A stretch of 64,000 nucleotides of DNA from Erwinia sp039023475. Lineage in GTDB: Bacteria > Pseudomonadota > Gammaproteobacteria > Enterobacterales > Enterobacteriaceae. The notes below the pieces were generated by a model. It was given only the letters and a program-made list of their open reading frames with translations, was not told where the DNA came from and made no database searches. The first letter of the stretch is position 1; each line of letters opens with the position of its first letter. Shown here in pieces: positions 27,184 through 35,972 of the stretch. A program made the position numbers and the translations under genes. Where the stretch lies: positions 682,001 through 746,000 of the forward strand of contig NZ_JBCHVB010000001.1 in assembly GCF_039023475.1 (NCBI RefSeq), given 5' to 3'.

Positions 27184-28437
27184 CTACAGCCCGAGGCTGT
27201 CGCGTAAAATCTGCAGGCGTTCGTCATCCCCGTCGCGGGCAGCCTGCTGAAGAGATTTGGTCGGGGCGTGGATCAGACGGTTGGTCAGTTTGCGGGCCAG
27301 ATCGCGCATCACATCTTCAGCATTCGCGCCCTGCTGGAGCGAGGCCAGCGCGCGGGCTTCAAGCTCGGCACGAACCTGTTCCGCCTGGGAACGGTAGTCG
27401 CGAATGGTCTCAACGGCGCCTTGCGCGCGCAGCCAGGACATAAACTCGCTGCTTTCCTGCATCACGATGGTTTCAGCCTGTACCGCAGCGGCTTTGCGCT
27501 GGGCCAGGTTGTTTTCGATAATCGCCTGGAGATCGTCAACGCTGTAGAGATAGGCGTTGGCCAGCTTGCCAACTTCCGGCTCCACGTCACGCGGTACGGC
27601 GATATCTACCAGCAGCATCGGCTGATTGCGACGCTGCTTCAGCGCCCGCTCCACCATGCCTTTACCAATAATCGGCAGCGGGCTGGCGGTGGAGCTGATG
27701 ATGATATCGGCTTCGGCCAGGCGGGCATCGATCTCGGCCAGGCCGATAACCTCTGCGCCAACTTCATCGGCCAGCACCTGCGCACGCTCACGCGTCCGGT
27801 TGGCGATAATCAGTTTCTTCACGTTGTGCTGGCGCAGATGGCGGGCAGCCAGTTCAATGGTCTCCCCTGCGCCCACCAGCAGTACATTGACCGTGGAGAG
27901 GGATTCGAAAATCTGACGCGCCAGCGTACAGGCCGCAAAGGCGACGGAGACGGCGCTGGCGCCGATCTCGGTCTCGGTACGGACCCGCTTCGCCACCGAG
28001 AAGGACTTCTGGAACATCCGCTCCAGCTCGCTGGCGTGGGTATGACCCCGATGAGAATCAGCAAAGGCTTTTTTAACCTGACCCAGGATCTGCGGTTCGC
28101 CCAGCACCAGCGAGTCGAGGCCGCTGGCGACGCGCATCAGATGACTGACCGCCGCGTTATCTTCATGCCAGTAGAGGCTGTTACGCACTTCGTCCGCGCT
28201 CAGACCATGGTAGTCGCAAAGCCAGTTAACCAACTGCTCCTGCAAGTTTTCCTGCTGTTCCACGCTGAGGTATAACTCGGTCCGGTTACAGGTAGACAGC
28301 ACAACGCCCCCCTGCACCAGCGGCTGAGCCAGCAGGCTGTTAAGGGCCTGATCCAGCGTCTCCGGCGAGAACGTGACGCGTTCGCGCAGAGCAACAGGAG
28401 CCGTTTTATGATTAATTCCGAGAGCCAGCAACGTCAT
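27184..28437 (-). CDS. hemA: Glutamyl-tRNA reductase
   Basis: First committed enzyme of C5 tetrapyrrole synthesis, 417 residues, reducing glutamyl-tRNA to glutamate-1-semialdehyde with NADPH. The start MTLLALGINHKTAPVALRE carries the N-terminal motif; LSTCNRTELYL contains the catalytic cysteine; LVLGEPQILGQVKKAF and the NADPH site VLLVGAGETIELAARHL follow. The ATG at 28437 agrees with the E. coli start; the 17 residues before it in frame are leader. It is the first gene of the minus-strand cluster, divergent from lolB. Confidence 0.97.
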   Translation of the reverse strand: MTLLALGINHKTAPVALRERVTFSPETLDQALNSLLAQPLVQGGVVLSTCNRTELYLSVEQQENLQEQLVNWLCDYHGLSADEVRNSLYWHEDNAAVSHLMRVASGLDSLVLGEPQILGQVKKAFADSHRGHTHASELERMFQKSFSVAKRVRTETEIGASAVSVAFAACTLARQIFESLSTVNVLLVGAGETIELAARHLRQHNVKKLIIANRTRERAQVLADEVGAEVIGLAEIDARLAEADIIISSTASPLPIIGKGMVERALKQRRNQPMLLVDIAVPRDVEPEVGKLANAYLYSVDDLQAIIENNLAQRKAAAVQAETIVMQESSEFMSWLRAQGAVETIRDYRSQAEQVRAELEARALASLQQGANAEDVMRDLARKLTNRLIHAPTKSLQQAARDGDDERLQILRDSLGL

Positions 28438-28664
28438 GGTGATTTGGTCTGGGTTATCCCACAGTTGATAGGGGTTTGTGATGCGCATTCTACAAGATGA
28501 GCGAGATCAAGAAAAGCCATCCTTTTCCCTTCACTGTAACAAGATAGCGCGTTTGCGCGGCAAATAAGACAATTTGAGCATTGACGCCGCCTTAGCGGGC
28601 CGATAGCGTGGACGGTTACTGTGGGCAAGAACGCCCGAACGGAGTCTGAGGAGCTGACGTCTCT

Positions 28665-29288
28665 ATGTTTATGAAGAATCGCCGCCTGATGCGGCTTTTA
28701 CCGCTTGCCAGCGTGCTGCTGGCAGCCTGTAGCGTCAATAAACCCCAGGGGCCCGGACCCAGCGTGACCTCGCCGCAATGGCAGCAGCAGCAGCAGGCTG
28801 TCGAAAAAATAACCCAGTATCAGACCCGTGGCGCTTTTGCCTATCTTTCCGATAGCCAGAAAGTGTATGCGCGTTTTAACTGGCAGCAAACGGCGCCCGA
28901 TCGCTACCGGCTACTGCTCACCAACCCGCTTGGCAGCACGGAATTGCAGCTCGATGCTCAGGGCAGCGTGATACAACTGGTCGACAATAAGGGCAAACGC
29001 TACGTCAGCAACAATGCCGAGAAGATGATCTCTCAGCTTACCGGTATGGATATCCCCCTTAATAATCTGCGTAAGTGGATGATGGGCTTGCCTGGCGACG
29101 CAACAGACTATTCGCTTGACGATCGCTATCGCCTTCGCGAGCTGCACTACAGCCGCAATGGCCAGCAGTGGACCGTGACCTGGCAGGATTATGACGAGAA
29201 GCAGCAGCCCGCCCTGCCCGCCAGACTTGAACTGCGTGAAGGGAATCAGCGCATCAAGCTGAAAATGGACAGCTGGACGGTAAAATGA
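28665..29288 (+). CDS. lolB: Outer-membrane lipoprotein receptor LolB
   Basis: Lipoprotein of 207 residues that takes lipoproteins from LolA and inserts them into the outer membrane. The lipobox LLAAC follows a short basic N-terminus (MKNRRLMRLLPLASV). The LolB pattern is present in TRGAFAYL, VYARFNWQQ, LTNPLGSTELQL and WMMGLPGDATDY. A start at codon 3 (MKNRR) is possible. Its stop overlaps the ispE start by four bases. Confidence 0.94.
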   Translation: MFMKNRRLMRLLPLASVLLAACSVNKPQGPGPSVTSPQWQQQQQAVEKITQYQTRGAFAYLSDSQKVYARFNWQQTAPDRYRLLLTNPLGSTELQLDAQGSVIQLVDNKGKRYVSNNAEKMISQLTGMDIPLNNLRKWMMGLPGDATDYSLDDRYRLRELHYSRNGQQWTVTWQDYDEKQQPALPARLELREGNQRIKLKMDSWTVK

Positions 29289-30187
29289 TCGCAGGAAGCA
29301 ATACGCAGCGGGAAGCTGGCAGCGTCACCTGGCCTGCGCCCGCTAAACTGAACCTGTTTCTTTACGTGACCGGGCGCCGTCCCGACGGCTACCACAGCCT
29401 GCAAACGCTGTTTCAGTTTCTGGATTACGGCGACGAACTCCGCTTCCTGCCGGACGAGAGCGGCGAGATCAGGCTACTGACGCCGGTAGAAGGCGTACCG
29501 GACCCGGAAAATCTGGTCGTTCGTGCGGCCACGCTACTCAAAGAAGAAGCGATTCTCAGCGGAGGTGCAGCGCCCAGCGCCGGCGTCTCGATCGCCGTTG
29601 AGAAGCGCCTGCCGATGGGCGGCGGCCTGGGCGGCGGCTCATCCGATGCCGCCACCGTGCTGGTTGCCCTTAATCATTTGTGGCGAACCGGCTTCAGTTT
29701 TGAGAAGCTGGCAGCGCTCGGTCTGAAACTCGGCGCCGACGTACCGGTTTTTGTGCGGGGCTTTGCCGCAGTGGCGCAGGGCGTGGGAGAAGAACTCACC
29801 CCCGCCAGCCCGCAAGAGAAATGGTATCTGGTTATTCATCCGGGTATCAGCGTTGCCACGCCGGTGGTTTTCAGCGATCCGCTGCTGAAACGAGACACGC
29901 CGGTAAGGCAAATCAGTGAGTTATTACAGACGCAATTCAGCAATGATTGTGAGCCAGTAGTAAGAAAACGTTTTCGCGAGGTTGAACAGCTTGTTTCCTG
30001 GCTGCTAGAATACGCGCCGTCGCGCCTGACCGGAACCGGCGCTTGTGTGTTTGCCGAATTCGACACCGAGTGCGCGGCCCGCCAGGTGTTTGAGCTGGCT
30101 CCGAAAGAGTGGCAGAGCTTTGTTGCGCGAGGCGTTAACGTTTCGCCGCTGCACCGCCGCCTTTCCGAGCAACCGGAGTCTGCGTGA
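29285..30187 (+). CDS. ispE: 4-diphosphocytidyl-2-C-methyl-D-erythritol kinase
   Basis: GHMP kinase of 300 residues of the non-mevalonate isoprenoid pathway. The PAPAKLNLFLYVTGRRPDGYH start is the substrate site, and PMGGGLGGGSSDAA is the GHMP ATP-binding loop; LTGTGACVFAEF is the third GHMP motif. The ATG overlaps the lolB TGA. The gene order lolB-ispE-prs is the enterobacterial standard. Confidence 0.97.
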   Translation: MIAGSNTQREAGSVTWPAPAKLNLFLYVTGRRPDGYHSLQTLFQFLDYGDELRFLPDESGEIRLLTPVEGVPDPENLVVRAATLLKEEAILSGGAAPSAGVSIAVEKRLPMGGGLGGGSSDAATVLVALNHLWRTGFSFEKLAALGLKLGADVPVFVRGFAAVAQGVGEELTPASPQEKWYLVIHPGISVATPVVFSDPLLKRDTPVRQISELLQTQFSNDCEPVVRKRFREVEQLVSWLLEYAPSRLTGTGACVFAEFDTECAARQVFELAPKEWQSFVARGVNVSPLHRRLSEQPESA

Positions 30188-30315
30188 CGGCATCCCCCTG
30201 TTCCTGATGCCGCACGAAGCTCTATTACACCCGTATGAAACCGTCGTTGCAGTATCACGCCCAGTGCCGCAACGACGTTGTTCATTCTCTGGACGCAAAG
30301 CCTGAGGTTCTTCTC

Positions 30316-31263
30316 GTGCCTGATATGAAGCTTTTTGCTGGTAACGCCACACCGGAACTAGCACAACGTATTGCCAACCGCCTTTACACTAGCCTGGGCG
30401 ACGCCGCCGTCGGTCGTTTCAGTGATGGTGAAGTGAGCGTACAAATCAATGAAAATGTACGCGGTGGTGATATTTTCATCATCCAGTCCACCTGTGCCCC
30501 GACCAACGATAACCTGATGGAACTGGTTGTAATGGTCGATGCCCTGCGTCGCGCCTCAGCTGGTCGTATTACTGCCGTTATTCCCTACTTTGGCTATGCC
30601 CGTCAGGATCGCCGCGTACGTTCTGCACGCGTTCCTATCACGGCTAAAGTTGTTGCTGACTTCCTCTCCAGCGTAGGCGTTGACCGCGTCCTGACCGTGG
30701 ATCTGCATGCTGAACAGATCCAGGGCTTCTTTGACGTGCCGGTTGATAACGTTTTCGGCAGCCCCATTCTGCTGGAAGATATGCTGCAAATCGGTCTGGA
30801 GAATCCTATCGTGGTTTCCCCGGACATCGGCGGCGTGGTGCGTGCCCGTGCTATTGCCAAGCTGCTGAATGACACGGACATGGCCATCATCGATAAACGC
30901 CGTCCGCGCGCCAACGTTTCCCAGGTGATGCATATCATCGGTGACGTTGCCGGCCGTGACTGCGTGCTGGTTGATGACATGATCGACACCGGTGGTACGC
31001 TGTGCAAAGCGGCGGAGGCACTGAAAGAACGTGGTGCTAAACGCGTCTTTGCCTACGCCACCCACCCGATTTTCTCCGGCAATGCCGTGGAAAACCTGCG
31101 TCATTCCGTGATTGATGAAGTGGTGGTTTGCGACACCATTCCACTACCGGAAGAGATTAAGGCACTGCCAAATGTGCGTACGCTGACGCTCTCCGGCATG
31201 CTCGCTGAAGCGATTCGTCGCATCAGCAACGAAGAGTCTATTTCTGCGATGTTTGAACATTAA
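30316..31263 (+). CDS. prs: Ribose-phosphate pyrophosphokinase
   Basis: PRPP synthase, 315 residues, nearly identical to the E. coli enzyme. It has the FAGNATPELAQ start, the ATP site around RQDRR, DLHAEQIQGFFDVPVDN, and the PRPP-binding loop DCVLVDDMIDTGGTL. A GTG start at 30316 reproduces the E. coli N-terminus and its 315-residue length; upstream in-frame sequence is leader. It provides PRPP for nucleotides, histidine, tryptophan and NAD. Confidence 0.97.
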   Translation: MPDMKLFAGNATPELAQRIANRLYTSLGDAAVGRFSDGEVSVQINENVRGGDIFIIQSTCAPTNDNLMELVVMVDALRRASAGRITAVIPYFGYARQDRRVRSARVPITAKVVADFLSSVGVDRVLTVDLHAEQIQGFFDVPVDNVFGSPILLEDMLQIGLENPIVVSPDIGGVVRARAIAKLLNDTDMAIIDKRRPRANVSQVMHIIGDVAGRDCVLVDDMIDTGGTLCKAAEALKERGAKRVFAYATHPIFSGNAVENLRHSVIDEVVVCDTIPLPEEIKALPNVRTLTLSGMLAEAIRRISNEESISAMFEH

Positions 31264-31271
31264 TAGCCTGC

Positions 31272-31291
31272 GGGACGGGCTTGCCCGTCCC
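31272..31291 (+). terminator. Probable terminator of prs
   Basis: GGGACGGGC-TT-GCCCGTCCC, a nine-pair stem with a minimal loop 8 bases after the prs stop. It is followed by a pyrimidine-rich but interrupted tract (ACTTCTTCTGC), hence not a perfect intrinsic terminator. Confidence 0.65.
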
Positions 31292-31544
31292 ACTTCTTCT
31301 GCTTTAAAACCCTGCCCTTTGCTTTTTTAGCCCGCCGCGATCGACTTTTTCAATTCCCTGCCCATCTCACCGCTGCTGAGCCAGTTACTCTACGTCCGTA
31401 ACAGTTCGCCAGACGGTTTGCCCTTCTGCAGAGATGCGTTTATGGAAAGCGTTACGAGGTAAAAGCGGTGCGGGATAGAGCATGATGCTCAGATAGCGTG
31501 GCGATAGAGATAGCGCCTCACTCAGGAGGCGCAGAAAACAGATC

Positions 31545-31826
31545 TTAATGGTGGCTATGGTGAGAGGTTTTGCGGCAACGCTCATCGCCATAGTGCCTCA
31601 GCCAGTAATATTTATCGCAGACTTTCTCACGACCGCTGATACGGGCGCCGACCAGCCAGAGGAGCGCACCGACGAAGATGCTGAAAATAGCGCCCTGTAC
31701 CATATATTGCGGGAGATGAAGCTGAGGCAGCTGATTCAGTACGGCATAGCCGACGCCGCCCACCATCACTATCAGACCCAGAATCATCAGGGCGTTCCCG
31801 GTAAGATTGGCATGTTTACGTCTCAT
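31545..31826 (-). CDS. ychH: YchH family stress-associated inner-membrane protein
   Basis: Small membrane protein of 93 residues with two hydrophobic segments (ALMILGLIVMVGGVGYAVL; VQGAIFSIFVGALLWLVGARI). It closely resembles E. coli YchH, including the cysteine- and histidine-rich tail (VCDKYYWLRHYGDERCRKTSHHSHH). In E. coli it is induced by stress and influences biofilm. It lies between prs and pth as in E. coli, but the SulP gene usually between prs and ychH is absent from that spot. Confidence 0.87.
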   Translation of the reverse strand: MRRKHANLTGNALMILGLIVMVGGVGYAVLNQLPQLHLPQYMVQGAIFSIFVGALLWLVGARISGREKVCDKYYWLRHYGDERCRKTSHHSHH

Positions 31827-32100
31827 CTTTAACCTCCAGCGTGATGTATAAGCACAGTCCTGTGCTAAGTGAGATAAGTTTATGCAATGGCTCCCGCGGC
31901 CGGTGAGTCACCGATCACATTTATCGCTTATTTTCATACAAAACTTTACGGCTAACAGGCTGATTTCCTATAGAAAATGTATTATCACGCGCTGTAATTA
32001 TTGCGATCTGCCCCGCACTTTTCGGCCCGGTTTTGAGTTCTGGCCCCGGTCAACGTACACTACGCCCCTTCCCTATCGTATTTCTCAGGAAAACAGACAC

Positions 32101-32685
32101 GTGAGCAGCATTAAACTGATTGTCGGCCTGGCCAATCCTGGCGCCGAGTACGCCGCAACGCGCCATAACGCCGGCGCCTGGTACGTCGATTTGCTGGCCG
32201 GACGCCACAACCAGTCTCTGAAAGAAGAAAGTAAATTTTACGGTTATACCGCCCGTCTTAATATCGGCGGAGAAGATGTCCGGCTGCTGGTGCCGACCAC
32301 TTTTATGAACCTGAGCGGGAAAGCGGTGGCGGCGATGGCGACCTTTTACCGCATCGCACCGGAAGAGATTCTGGTCGCGCACGATGAGCTGGATTTGCCG
32401 CCCGGCGTGGCGAAGTTCAAACAGGGCGGCGGACATGGCGGCCACAACGGGCTGAAAGATATCATCAGCAAACTCGGCAATAGCGTTGATTTTCACCGTT
32501 TACGCATTGGCATTGGGCATCCCGGCGACCGGAATAAAGTGGTAGGTTTTGTGCTGGGCAAACCTCAGGCGGCGGAACAGACGCTGATTGACGGCGCTGT
32601 TGATGAAGCGGCCCGCTGCACCGAAGTGTGGCTGAAGGAAGATCGCCTTAAGGCGATGAACCGTCTGCACAGTTATAAAGCGTAA
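32101..32685 (+). CDS. pth: Peptidyl-tRNA hydrolase
   Basis: Essential enzyme (194 residues) that recycles peptidyl-tRNA dropped by ribosomes. It shows IKLIVGLANPGAEYAATRHNAG with the catalytic histidine, VPTTFMNLSGKAV, HDELDLPPG and GGGHGGHNGLKD. The GTG at 32101 gives the family N-terminus; the long upstream in-frame extension is not conserved-looking. AGGA stands 11 bases before the GTG. Confidence 0.96.
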   Translation: MSSIKLIVGLANPGAEYAATRHNAGAWYVDLLAGRHNQSLKEESKFYGYTARLNIGGEDVRLLVPTTFMNLSGKAVAAMATFYRIAPEEILVAHDELDLPPGVAKFKQGGGHGGHNGLKDIISKLGNSVDFHRLRIGIGHPGDRNKVVGFVLGKPQAAEQTLIDGAVDEAARCTEVWLKEDRLKAMNRLHSYKA

Positions 32686-33053
32686 CAGCCCGGCTTAATC
32701 GCGGTGGCGGCTGCGGCCGCTGCCAAACCAAATTGCTGTGATTAAGTACGCCGCAGGCTATTTTAAAGCCGGATTCAGGGAATCATGATGGCTTACACCA
32801 ACTATCAGGCGGTAATATAGCCGACAGGTTCGCTAAAACGGCTTACCGGCAATGATTAAGATTCAGCTTTCCGGGTAACTATTTACAGGTACATGCGCTG
32901 GCAAATTACGCCAGACAGCGATTCGCTTAAAATCAGGGCAGAAACCCGCTGTGATAATCTTCACAACACATACTTTATAAGGTGGATAATAAGCACAGCC
33001 TGTTGTCAGTGCAGAATCTGAGGCTGCACAAGCGACTCATGGAGGGAGGTAGT
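32686..33053. other. Intergenic region after pth holding a CRP-dependent promoter
   Basis: About 370 bases. The distal end carries a perfect CRP site (32950-32965) and a GATAAT -10 (32985-32990) that serve the 87-aa gene. The proximal part (32686-32940) shows short stem-forming stretches but no clear gene. Confidence 0.5.
32950..32965 (+). promoter_or_regulatory. CRP-binding site, perfect match
   Basis: TGTGATAATCTTCACA matches TGTGA-N6-TCACA at every defined base. With a GATAAT -10 at 32985-32990 the start would be near 32998, placing the site centre at about -41, the class II activator position. The transcript leads into the 87-aa gene at 33054. Confidence 0.8.
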
Positions 33054-33317
33054 ATGATCGATTTAAAAAGCATGATTGAAAATGAAAGCGTTGAAGATAT
33101 CTTACATTTTCTCGGCCCCAGACTCCCCTGGCACCGCATTGATCACTGGTTCGTACAATATAAATATGACGTTATCGCGAGCGGCGAACTTATGCGTACC
33201 ACCACAATATTAGTGGAGGAAGGCAAGCTTGAGGAAGATGATACTGGCCATATCAGTGAAGGACCCCGCTGGGCTCCGCCGCCGTTTGTGATGGATAAGA
33301 AGTATGGCATTAAATAG
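33054..33317 (+). CDS. Small acidic protein of unknown function, CRP-controlled
   Basis: An 87-residue soluble protein starting MIDLKSMIENESVEDILHF. The ATG at 33054 stands behind GGAGGT, a strong ribosome site, which decides it over the in-frame ATG at 32982. It has no signal peptide or membrane segment. A tryptophan-rich middle (LPWHRIDHWFVQYKYD) and a proline-rich tail (GPRWAPPPFVMDKKYG) are the visible traits. No family was recognised. The perfect CRP site and strong translation signal indicate a regulated, highly expressed gene, convergent with the EAL gene. Confidence 0.75.
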   Translation: MIDLKSMIENESVEDILHFLGPRLPWHRIDHWFVQYKYDVIASGELMRTTTILVEEGKLEEDDTGHISEGPRWAPPPFVMDKKYGIK

Positions 33318-33363
33318 CGTAAACAGATTGGGTGCCGGCTGTTAACAGACACCCCCATTCTGC

Positions 33364-33996
33364 TCAGTAGAGCGTTTCCAGCGCCATCGCCGGGGCAAAA
33401 TAGCCCTGTACCGCCCAGATTTTACTGGCAGCCAGTTTTTCTAACTGAAGTCCGCCGGCTCCCCCTTCGACAATCACCCGGTTGGTATACTGGCGGATAT
33501 GCGAAATCAGAATGGTAAAAAACGGCTTATCGATATTATCCAGATAGAACTGGCGATCGAGTTTAACCGCTTCAAACATACTCGACTGCAGCGCATTCAG
33601 ATTTGCATCGCCTGCGCCTAAATCATCCAGCCAGAGGATATTAAGCTGACCTGTCAGCTCCCGTAAAATAGGATTATCAGGGCCGTCGTGCAGGTTCGGA
33701 AAATCCTCTGACAGCTTCAGCCGGACAAACGGCAAATGGCTTAAGATCTGCTGAAGAAAGCTGGACTGGACCACCGCTTTCGCCAGCTGAAAATTAATAC
33801 TGACGCTGCATAGTAATCCGCGCTGACTGAAATAGTCCGCATACTGCTCCAGCGTCAGCAACTGGTTAAGCAGTACGGTTTCAGGATCTTCTCCCGGCGG
33901 CGCGGAGGGATCGTTACTCTCCCCCGACCTGAGATCGAGCGCCACGATCTCTCCGCTAAGCGTATGTATGGGGACGCAAAAATAATCATTTTTCAT
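33364..33996 (-). CDS. Degenerate EAL-domain protein, catalytically inactive
   Basis: Stand-alone EAL-fold protein of 210 residues without a sensory or membrane domain. The fold is recognisable from VSINFQLAKAVV, ILWLDDLGAGDANLNAL, VKLDRQFYL, VIVEGGAGG and WAVQGYFAPAM. The catalytic ExLxR motif is replaced by VALDLR (glutamate to alanine), and other metal ligands look changed, so c-di-GMP hydrolysis is not expected. Similar inactive EAL proteins (YdiV/RflP) work through protein-protein contacts, for example on FlhDC; that role is inference. It is monocistronic. Confidence 0.8.
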   Translation of the reverse strand: MKNDYFCVPIHTLSGEIVALDLRSGESNDPSAPPGEDPETVLLNQLLTLEQYADYFSQRGLLCSVSINFQLAKAVVQSSFLQQILSHLPFVRLKLSEDFPNLHDGPDNPILRELTGQLNILWLDDLGAGDANLNALQSSMFEAVKLDRQFYLDNIDKPFFTILISHIRQYTNRVIVEGGAGGLQLEKLAASKIWAVQGYFAPAMALETLY

Positions 33997-34135
33997 GCCA
34001 TTAAGCCAATGTGCGGGCGTCCTGCCAGTGCTAAAAATCGTCGTACAGATAAACTTTAGACGTTCACTCTGTAAAACTGGTAATCAATACGACGATTTTT
34101 ATCGTTATCGGCAGCTCCGCCGACAGCTTTAAGCA

Positions 34136-35617
34136 TCAGCTATTATCTGCCGCCACTTTATAATCCGGATCGTCCAGTTCATGGCTACAGAAAGGACTCG
34201 CCTGCCTGAGAAGGCTGATGCAGTCGGGACTGAGATGGCGTAACCGTACATTCCTTCCCGCCTCAACGTAACGACTGGTCAGTTTATCAATGGCTTCAAC
34301 GCCGCTGGAATCCATCACCCGCGTGCGGGCAAAATCGATCACCACGGTTTCGGGATCCTGATCGGGATGGAACAGCTCATTGAAGCTCGCAGAAGAACCA
34401 AAGAACAGCGGCCCTTCCAGCTTATAGGTTTTCTGGCCCTCTTCTTCTTTCTGTTCGAGGATGGTGATGCGCGCATGCTGCCACGCGAAAACCAGCGCCG
34501 AGACGATAACGCCGAAGATAACCGCCATCGCCAGATCGGTATAAATCGTCACGATAGTAACCGTAATCATAATCACCGCATCGGGTTTTGGCATACGCTT
34601 TAGCCGGCGCAGCGAACTCCACTCAAAGGTGTTGATACAGACCACAAACATAATCCCCGCCAGCGCGGCGACCGGCAGCAAAGCAATGTAATCCGAGAGG
34701 CTGATAACAAAAAGGATCAGCAGAATGGCACCGACCAGGTTAGAGATGCGTCCACGGCCACCGGAGGTGAAGTTAATAATCGACTGACCAATCATCGCGC
34801 AGCCCGCGAAGCTGCCAAAGAAGCCGCAGATCGTATTACCGATGCCCTGCGCCACACACTCTTTATTGCCGCTCCCCTTCTTGCTGCCCATTTCATCGAG
34901 GACGGCCAGCGTCAGCAGCGACTCAATCAGGCCAACCAGCGCGATAATCACTGAATAAGGCAGAACGATTTTCAGGGTTTCCCAGCTCAGCGGCGCTTCC
35001 GGCAGGTGAAAAAACGGCAGCGTGCCGGAGATATCCGCCAGATCGCCTACGCGTCGGGTATCCAGCCCGAAGCCGATGGCGATGGCACTGATGGCAATCA
35101 GCGCAGCCAGCGATCCCGGGATGACGCGGGTAAATTTAGGAAACAGCCAGACAATCAGCATCGCCAGCGCCACCAGCGCATACATTACCGGCCCCTGATT
35201 TTTAATCATCGGGATCTGCGCCAGCGCGATCACTATTGCCAGGCCGTTAACGAAACCATAAATCGCAGGCTGAGGCACCAGTCGGATGAATTTCCCCAGT
35301 CGAAATATGCCGATCGCGAGCTGAATAAGCCCGGCGAAAATGGTGGCCAGCAGTACGTATTCATAGCCATGCGTCTGAATAAGGCTGACCAGCACCACCA
35401 CTATCGATCCGGCGGCCCCGGAGATCATCCCCGGCTTGCCGCCGAAGAGCGCGGTTACCAGCCCGAGAATAAAGGCAGTGTGCAGACCAATGGTCGGAGA
35501 GAGTCCGGCCAGCAGTGAAAACGCGGTGGCTTCAGGGATCAGCGCCACGGAGACAACGGCGCCGGCCAGGACGTCATTTTTCACGTCGGCAGCCCTGAAG
35601 TTGCTGAAATTAAACAT
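34136..35617 (-). CDS. SulP family anion transporter with STAS domain
   Basis: Inner-membrane SLC26/SulP carrier of 493 residues. About 12 membrane segments begin at GAVVSVALIPEATAFSLLAGLSPTIGL, where many SulP proteins read QAIAYA-type; AGCAMIGQSIINFTSGGRGRIS and LPVAALAGIMFVV are further family blocks. The C-terminal STAS domain covers about residues 385-485 (ETVVIDFARTRVMDSSGVEAIDKL). Substrate could be sulfate, bicarbonate or a dicarboxylate. E. coli DauA (YchM), a longer SulP protein, lies between prs and ychH, whereas this gene lies between pth and ychF, so orthology is not assured. Confidence 0.88.
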   Translation of the reverse strand: MFNFSNFRAADVKNDVLAGAVVSVALIPEATAFSLLAGLSPTIGLHTAFILGLVTALFGGKPGMISGAAGSIVVVLVSLIQTHGYEYVLLATIFAGLIQLAIGIFRLGKFIRLVPQPAIYGFVNGLAIVIALAQIPMIKNQGPVMYALVALAMLIVWLFPKFTRVIPGSLAALIAISAIAIGFGLDTRRVGDLADISGTLPFFHLPEAPLSWETLKIVLPYSVIIALVGLIESLLTLAVLDEMGSKKGSGNKECVAQGIGNTICGFFGSFAGCAMIGQSIINFTSGGRGRISNLVGAILLILFVISLSDYIALLPVAALAGIMFVVCINTFEWSSLRRLKRMPKPDAVIMITVTIVTIYTDLAMAVIFGVIVSALVFAWQHARITILEQKEEEGQKTYKLEGPLFFGSSASFNELFHPDQDPETVVIDFARTRVMDSSGVEAIDKLTSRYVEAGRNVRLRHLSPDCISLLRQASPFCSHELDDPDYKVAADNS

Positions 35618-35972
35618 GCTTATTTCCAGATATTTTTATGTACAGATGATTTCTGCTCCCGCGTAACGGGCACAGTAAGACTCATCCGGGGATGAGAAAC
35701 GCAGCGACAGCCGCGAAGAAAGGGGAACACTCAGGGTGGCGTAAGCAGGAAGCCAGGCATCTGCAATCGTCTCCGTTGGCGGTTAAGTCGGCCCAGTATC
35801 GGGAAATGTGAGTGAGATCTCAACCTCTATCTGAGCTGACCGGCCACAAATCCCCGCCATACCGGCGATAATTACGTGTATAATGTGCGGAAACTTTTTA
35901 GTGACACAACCTACTCAGACATCAGGCTATGCAATATTAGTCTGATTATCAAGCAATTAAGGTGATTCAAAC
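35618..35972. other. Intergenic region between the SulP gene and ychF
   Basis: About 355 bases between divergent genes, without an open reading frame of note. A TATAAT at 35879-35884 on the plus strand, 89 bases before ychF, is the best promoter candidate; its -35 is poor. Confidence 0.4.
35879..35884 (+). promoter_or_regulatory. ychF: Candidate -10 element of the ychF promoter
   Basis: A perfect TATAAT upstream of ychF in a region otherwise without genes. No consensus -35 lies 17 bases upstream, so this is a moderate call. Confidence 0.45.
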
